The notes under the pieces: model-generated
Seen by the model: the letters and a program-made list of their open reading frames with translations, nothing else
The model's database searches: none
Told to the model about the DNA's origin: nothing
Shown: positions 22,701-26,645 of the stretch, piece after piece
Numbering within the stretch: the first letter of the stretch is position 1
How the letters are laid out: each line of letters starts with the position of its first letter
Position numbers and translations under genes: made by a program
From: CAYQTO01 sp964420455
GTDB lineage: Bacteria > Sumerlaeota > Sumerlaeia > SLMS01
Length of the DNA stretch: 26,645 nt
Direction of reading: 5' to 3'
Assembly (NCBI GenBank): GCA_964420455.1
Contig: CAYQTO010000030.1
Location: 1 to 26,645 of the forward strand

Positions 22701-25289
22701 TCATCCCGCCATGGTTTGGGCGAACCGGTTGGAGGCCCGGGCGGCCTCGCGCGCCGGGAGGATCCCCGCCGCCAGCGTCACCGCATAGACCCCCACGGCA
22801 ACCCCCGCCACAAGGCCCCAGGGAATCTCGAACCCGATCGTCCAGCCGAAGCTTTCCAGCATGATCACCCGCGTTAGGATGTATGAAAGGACGAGGCCGT
22901 TGGCAACGCCGAGAGCGAGCCCAACCAGGCCGATCAGCCCCGACTCGAGCACGATCGTCCTCCCGATGCGTCCTCGCGTCGCCCCGATGTAGCGAAGTGT
23001 CGCCATCTCGTGCCGCCGGTCGAGGATCTGCGCCAGCAGCGTCGTGATTACCCCAAGGATTGCCACCACGATGGCGATCACCTGCAGCACGTAGGTGATG
23101 GCGAAGGTGCGGTCGAAGGCCTCGAGGGCAAACCGCCGCAGGTCCGTGTTCGCCCGAATGCCGAGCAGCGGTGTCGCCGGGACGCGCGCCTGGAGGTCCA
23201 CAATGGCGGCGCGGACCGCTTCCACGTCCGCGTCGGGGGCGAGATAGACGGCGATGCTCGCGAGAGGGGTCTCCCCGAAGTGCTCTGTATAGACAGAGCG
23301 GTCCATGATTGCGTAGCCCTGCTCGGAGCTGAAGTCCCGGTAGACCGCATTGATGCGCAGCTCGAGGGGACCGTGGGGAGTTGGAATCGCCAGGATGTCG
23401 CCGCGTTCCACGCCCTGCTTCAGGGCGAAAGCCTCGCTGACGACCACCTCGCGGTTTGCCGCGGTCTCGCGGAGGACTTCCTGCATGGGGCGCCCATCGA
23501 GCGAGCGGCTGCCCGAGCGTACCACCCTCAGGTCGCCGGCGCCAATGTTGGTGGGTCTCCCGTTCAACAGGATCGACTGGCGGCGGAAGGGATCCACCGC
23601 GTCGACCCCGGGAAGGTCGCCAATCCGCTCCGCCAGCCCGACCGGCAGCGGAATCCCATCGCCCGCCCGGGCGCTCCCCTCCGCAGTGATATACAGGTCC
23701 GCCACCAGCACCTGCTCCATCCATCCGATCACCGTCTGGCGGAAACTGGTCACCATTACTGAAACCGAGATGACCATGGCGACGCTGATCATGAGCCCAC
23801 AGATGGCCACGCTTGCACGGCCAAGGGATGCTTGGGTGCTGCTCACGGCGAGGAGCCCCTCGGGCCCGAAGAGCCGGGTATAGACGCCCCTCGCCATCAC
23901 GGCCGAGGCCGCGAGGGCCGGCCGGGCAAAGGCCACGAACGCCACGATGAAGCAGATCGACGCGAGGTAGCCGTTGACCGGAAGCCCGACGCGGTGCTCG
24001 CGAAGGACCAGCGCGATGCCCACGGCGGCGGCAACCGCTCCCACCGCGAGGTTGAGCCCTTGACGGGCGGGCGCTGCCTCGAGGGTGCCACGCCGCATTG
24101 TGTTCGCCGGTGGGGTCGAGGAGGCCTCGCGGGCCGGACCCGCCGCCGCAATCACCGATCCCCCGACACCCACCAGCAGCGCGGTCAGGAGGATGCCAGG
24201 GCTCAACGCCAGCGTCACCCCCCGCGCGTCGAAGAAGTTGATCGAGATCGCATCGGATACCGGCTGGAGCATCGCCAGCGCCATCAGGCTGCCGACAAGA
24301 ATGCCGATCGCCGATCCCGCCAGGCCCACCAGCGCCCCCTCCAACAGGAACACCCCCCGGATCACCCCGCGCGAGACCCCCATCGCCCGAAGCGTACCAA
24401 TCGCCGTGCGGCGCCGCACCACGGCGATGCTCATCGCGTTGTAGACGAGGAAGGCCCCCACGACGATGGAGATATGCCCGAGGGCGCGCAGGTTGAAGCG
24501 GAAGGCCGCGATCATCTCCTGGACGCGTTCGCCGCGGGTCTCCGGGCGTTCCACCACAAGGCTCGGGGGCAGGCGTTCCTCGAGCCGCGCCGCAACCTCG
24601 TCGACGGTCACACCCTCCTCCAGCACCAGGTCCACCCGGTCCACGGTCCCGCCCCGTTGCAGCAACACGTCCGCCACACCCACATCCGTCACGACCACGT
24701 TGCCGTCCACCGAATCCACGATGCTCCCGCCGTCGATGACGCCCGCGATCGTATAGACGCGGCTCCTCCCGGCGATGGCGAGTTCCACCCCCCCGCCAAG
24801 CGCGAGGCCGTGCTTCTCGAGGAAGCGACGGGTAAAGATCAGCGCGTCTGTCGTTGTGACCAGGCTGGCGATGTCGCGCCCCTCCTCGAGCTCGAATTCA
24901 AGGTCGCGAACCGCTTCGTCGAGGCGTTCGGTGGTACGGAGAAAGTCCACCCCGAGAAGGAGGAGCGACTCCGCGGCCTCGCTGTCCGGAGGCGTATAGA
25001 CGGCATTGTCCTCGATGAGCGGCGCGGCGGCGGTTACCCCCCCGGTCGCCGCGATGGTGGCAATGGCCGGCCCGGGGATGCCGGCCGTGTTGCCTCGAAC
25101 CGTGAGCACCGCGGACCCCGCCACCGAGTCCACGGTCCGGCGAAAGCTGGCGACGGCGGACTCGTTTGCGAGGTCGATCGCGACCAGGACCGCCACCCCC
25201 AGCGCGACCCCCAAAACCGTGAGGGCGGTCCGCCCGCGCTCGTGCCGGAGGTACGAGCCAATCAGCGCGCGAAAGGCGCTCTTCCACAT
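22701..25289 (-). CDS. ABC transporter permease with two FtsX domains
   Basis: This inner-membrane subunit works with the ATPase encoded just upstream. The 862-residue protein has the duplicated MacB/FtsX layout of YbbP-like permeases. TM1 (about 21-41, TALTVLGVALGVAVLVAIDLA) is followed by a periplasmic domain and FtsX domain 1 (about 265-390, with ISIVVGAFLVYNAMSIAVVRRR and GTLRAMGVSRGVIRG). Further helices lie around 412-460 and 494-514. A second periplasmic domain precedes FtsX domain 2 (about 735-855, ending RYIGATRGRIGRTIVLE and AAGILPAREAARAS). Such transporters usually act mechanically on lipoproteins or envelope substrates, not as classical importers. The ATG at 25289 matches the typical start (MWKSAFRALIGSYLRHERGR) and comes 7 nt after the ATPase stop, with no separate strong ribosome binding site. 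A longer frame to 25349 would overlap the ATPase gene. Confidence 0.93.
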   Translation of the reverse strand: MWKSAFRALIGSYLRHERGRTALTVLGVALGVAVLVAIDLANESAVASFRRTVDSVAGSAVLTVRGNTAGIPGPAIATIAATGGVTAAAPLIEDNAVYTPPDSEAAESLLLLGVDFLRTTERLDEAVRDLEFELEEGRDIASLVTTTDALIFTRRFLEKHGLALGGGVELAIAGRSRVYTIAGVIDGGSIVDSVDGNVVVTDVGVADVLLQRGGTVDRVDLVLEEGVTVDEVAARLEERLPPSLVVERPETRGERVQEMIAAFRFNLRALGHISIVVGAFLVYNAMSIAVVRRRTAIGTLRAMGVSRGVIRGVFLLEGALVGLAGSAIGILVGSLMALAMLQPVSDAISINFFDARGVTLALSPGILLTALLVGVGGSVIAAAGPAREASSTPPANTMRRGTLEAAPARQGLNLAVGAVAAAVGIALVLREHRVGLPVNGYLASICFIVAFVAFARPALAASAVMARGVYTRLFGPEGLLAVSSTQASLGRASVAICGLMISVAMVISVSVMVTSFRQTVIGWMEQVLVADLYITAEGSARAGDGIPLPVGLAERIGDLPGVDAVDPFRRQSILLNGRPTNIGAGDLRVVRSGSRSLDGRPMQEVLRETAANREVVVSEAFALKQGVERGDILAIPTPHGPLELRINAVYRDFSSEQGYAIMDRSVYTEHFGETPLASIAVYLAPDADVEAVRAAIVDLQARVPATPLLGIRANTDLRRFALEAFDRTFAITYVLQVIAIVVAILGVITTLLAQILDRRHEMATLRYIGATRGRIGRTIVLESGLIGLVGLALGVANGLVLSYILTRVIMLESFGWTIGFEIPWGLVAGVAVGVYAVTLAAGILPAREAARASNRFAQTMAG
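23287..25001. repeat. Four of nine copies of the octamer GTATAGAC
   Basis: Within the FtsX permease gene the word GTATAGAC occurs at 23287, 23878, 24751 and 24994 (plus-strand first base). The other copies in the window start at 7206 (cysI), 10188 (sat-cysC), 13396 (cysH) and, as the complement GTCTATAC, at 5777 (nucleoside kinase) and 20610 (TPR gene). Six of the nine extend to CGTATAGACG. The copies at 5777 and 23287 share the 12-mer CTGTATAGACAG. All are inside coding sequence. Confidence 0.7.
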
Positions 25290-25296
25290 GGAACGG

Positions 25297-25983
25297 TCAG
25301 TCCGGATCGAGGATGCGGCCGTCGGCCATGCGGATCGTCCTGTCCGCATAATCGGCGGCTTTCGTGTCGTGGGTCGCCATGAGGACGGTCAGGTGGTGCT
25401 GGGTGGCGGTCCGGCGCACGAGATCGAGAATGGAGGCGCCGGTCTTCGAGTCGAGGTTGCCCGTGGGCTCGTCGGCGAGGAGGACGGACGGCTCGTGGGC
25501 GAGGGCCCGCGCGAGGCCGACCAGCTGCATCTCGCCCCCGGAAAGCTGGTGAACCAGCCGCCCGGTTTTTTCGCCAAGGCCCACCTCCCCAGCCACCTCC
25601 GCCGCCTTGCGCCGTGCATCCTTTTCCGGCCGCTTCAGGAATAACAACGGCAGCGCGATGTTTTCGAGCACCGTCAAGTTCGGCAGGAGATTGAAGAATT
25701 GGAACACGAATCCGATACGGTGGAGACGAAAGGCACTCCTTTGGTCGTCGTTCATGCTGTTTAGTTCCCGGCCATCGACGCGGATCGTGCCTTCGTCGCA
25801 GGTATCAAGGCCACCAATCAGATTCAGCAAGGTCGTCTTGCCGCTGCCCGAGGAGCCCATGAGGCTGATGAATTCCCCGCGGCCGACGGAAAGGCTCACC
25901 CTGTCGAGGACCCGTGTCCCCGCCACCCCGTTGCCCCCTCCATAGCACTTGCTGACATTTTCTGCTTTCAAGACGAGGTCCAT
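25297..25983 (-). CDS. LolD/MacB-type ABC transporter ATP-binding protein
   Basis: This cytoplasmic ATPase drives the FtsX-type permease downstream. With the ATG at 25983 it has 228 residues, normal for LolD-like subunits. Motifs are Walker A GSSGSGKTT (43-51), Q95 of the Q-loop (FVFQFFNLLPNLTVLEN), signature LSGGE (147-151), Walker B LLADEPTGNLDS (168-179) and H205 in ATHD. The residues after the signature read MQLVGLARAL where this family normally has QQRVAIARAL; the arginine is replaced by leucine. A GTG at 26052 would add 23 residues without homology and is unlikely. The gene heads the six-gene minus-strand run and is divergent from the hisC-like gene; its ribosome binding site is weak (GGAG 12 nt upstream). 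Confidence 0.93.
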   Translation of the reverse strand: MDLVLKAENVSKCYGGGNGVAGTRVLDRVSLSVGRGEFISLMGSSGSGKTTLLNLIGGLDTCDEGTIRVDGRELNSMNDDQRSAFRLHRIGFVFQFFNLLPNLTVLENIALPLLFLKRPEKDARRKAAEVAGEVGLGEKTGRLVHQLSGGEMQLVGLARALAHEPSVLLADEPTGNLDSKTGASILDLVRRTATQHHLTVLMATHDTKAADYADRTIRMADGRILDPD

Positions 25984-26086
25984 GGGACGGGGAATCTCCG
26001 GGTCAAGGGGGGCTTGTTTGGCCGGGCATGGAGGGAGCGAAGCATGTGCCACGGGACCCCCCTGACCCCGCGGACGACAGGCAAGC

Positions 26087-26115
26087 TTGACAGCCTTCCC
26101 CCGTTTTCAAAGGAT
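26087..26115 (+). promoter_or_regulatory. Candidate promoter of the hisC-like gene
   Basis: TTGACA (26087-26092) is a perfect -35 box. It is followed after 17 nt by AAGGAT (26110-26115), which matches the -10 consensus at three positions including the important A2 and T6. The predicted start of transcription near 26122 lies about 20 nt before the ATG. It has the same strength pattern (good -35, poor -10) as the HD-GYP promoter. Confidence 0.35.
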
Positions 26116-26142
26116 CACAACTCTTTCCTCCGGACCTTGCCC

Positions 26143-26645
26143 ATGGCCGCCACGACCCCCCAACTGATTACCGCCTCGCCCGTTGTGGCGGGGTTTTCCG
26201 CCTACAAGGTGGCCCGTCACGGGGCCCCGGTCGAACTGAAGCTCGACCAGAACGAGGGTGACTCGCCGGCACCATCGCTCTTCCGCCGCCTGGCAGAGAT
26301 CGGCCCCGACGTCATGCGGCGTTACCCGAGCACCACCGATCTGGAGGCACTTCTCGCCCGGCGGTTCTCCATCGACCCCCAAAAGGTGATCGTCACCGCG
26401 GGGGCGGATGATGCGCTTGATCGGCTCTGCCGTGCGGTCCTCGCCCCCGGCCGCCGCCTCCTTTGCACGAATCCCACCTTCGAGATGATGCTGCGCTACG
26501 CCCGCATCGCCGGGGGCGGGATCGACGAGGTGGAATGGTGGGAAGGGCCGTTTCCGACCGAGGCCTTTATCGCCGCCATCCGGCCCGAGACCGCCCTCGT
26601 CGCCGTGGTGACCCCCAACAACCCCACGGGAACGGCGGCCACGCG
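26143..26645 (+). CDS. hisC: Histidinol-phosphate aminotransferase-like protein (5' part only)
   Basis: This is a PLP-dependent class I/II aminotransferase, most like HisC, which converts histidinol phosphate and 2-oxoglutarate to imidazole acetol phosphate and glutamate in histidine synthesis. About 167 residues are present. LKLDQNEGDSPAPS near the N-terminus corresponds to the HisC LDxNE segment. RYPSTTDLEALLARRF and VTAGADDALDRLCRAVLAPG form the start of the large domain, and TPNNPTG precedes the right edge. The PLP lysine lies beyond the window, so I cannot exclude a related aminotransferase. The ATG at 26143 has no good ribosome binding site but follows a likely promoter. Confidence 0.82.
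   Translation, partial: MAATTPQLITASPVVAGFSAYKVARHGAPVELKLDQNEGDSPAPSLFRRLAEIGPDVMRRYPSTTDLEALLARRFSIDPQKVIVTAGADDALDRLCRAVLAPGRRLLCTNPTFEMMLRYARIAGGGIDEVEWWEGPFPTEAFIAAIRPETALVAVVTPNNPTGTAAT

Noticed and set aside
22618..23724. N-terminal extension of the methyltransferase frame into the permease gene
   Set aside because: The extension is an out-of-frame reading of the FtsX permease; the real start is the ATG at 22617 with GAGG upstream.

Overview
This is a GC-rich (roughly 60-65% by eye), gene-dense stretch of a bacterial chromosome. I see no rRNA, tRNA, CRISPR array, insertion sequence or phage gene. The gene content fits a Gram-negative, deep-branching phylum of the Planctomycetota/Sumerlaeota/Hydrogenedentota kind: a lipoprotein-type LolD/FtsX ABC pair, a eukaryotic-like Ser/Thr kinase, a very large TPR membrane protein, an FHA-GAF-HD-GYP protein and a TGS-domain nucleoside kinase. 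That placement is inference from gene content only; no marker gene in the window fixes it.

Layout. (1) 1-4.7 kb, minus strand: an FHA-GAF-HD-GYP signalling protein, a 0.4-0.55 kb gene-free stretch with a hairpin and a 16-bp tandem repeat, hflX, and a sigma-54 response regulator that overlaps hflX by 4 nt and leaves the window on the left. (2) 4.8-6.5 kb, plus strand: a TGS/uridine-kinase fusion, divergent from the HD-GYP gene. (3) 6.5-14.0 kb: a complete-looking assimilatory sulfate reduction island. The minus-strand arm is cobA-hemD, sat-cysC, cysI and an Rrf2 regulator. The plus-strand arm is cbiX and cysH. The two arms diverge from one 140-bp region carrying a 9-bp inverted repeat and a short palindrome. 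Together they activate sulfate, reduce APS/PAPS to sulfite and sulfite to sulfide, and make much of the siroheme that the sulfite reductase needs. No sulfate transporter, no CysJ flavoprotein and no precorrin-2 dehydrogenase are present here. (4) 14.0-26.0 kb, minus strand: six genes in one direction, namely a LolD-like ATPase, a duplicated-FtsX permease, a SAM methyltransferase, a 1297-aa TPR/zinc-ribbon membrane protein, a Ser/Thr kinase with an extracytoplasmic secretin-like domain, and an MsbA-type ABC exporter. (5) 26.1 kb to the right edge, plus strand: the 5' part of a hisC-like aminotransferase.

What stands out. An octamer, GTATAGAC, occurs nine times in the window against about 0.3 expected from base composition. 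All copies lie inside genes, in more than one reading frame and partly at the price of the ATA isoleucine codon, so it looks like a selected DNA word. The TPR-membrane-protein/kinase pair (7-nt gap) with a secretin-like sensor domain is the best candidate for an undescribed signalling or envelope system. The cobA-hemD gene has no ATG, GTG or TTG in the right place, but a perfect Shine-Dalgarno sequence lies 7 nt before a CTG. The APS reductase keeps its iron-sulfur cysteines but has lost the usual ECG(L/I)H signature around the catalytic cysteine.
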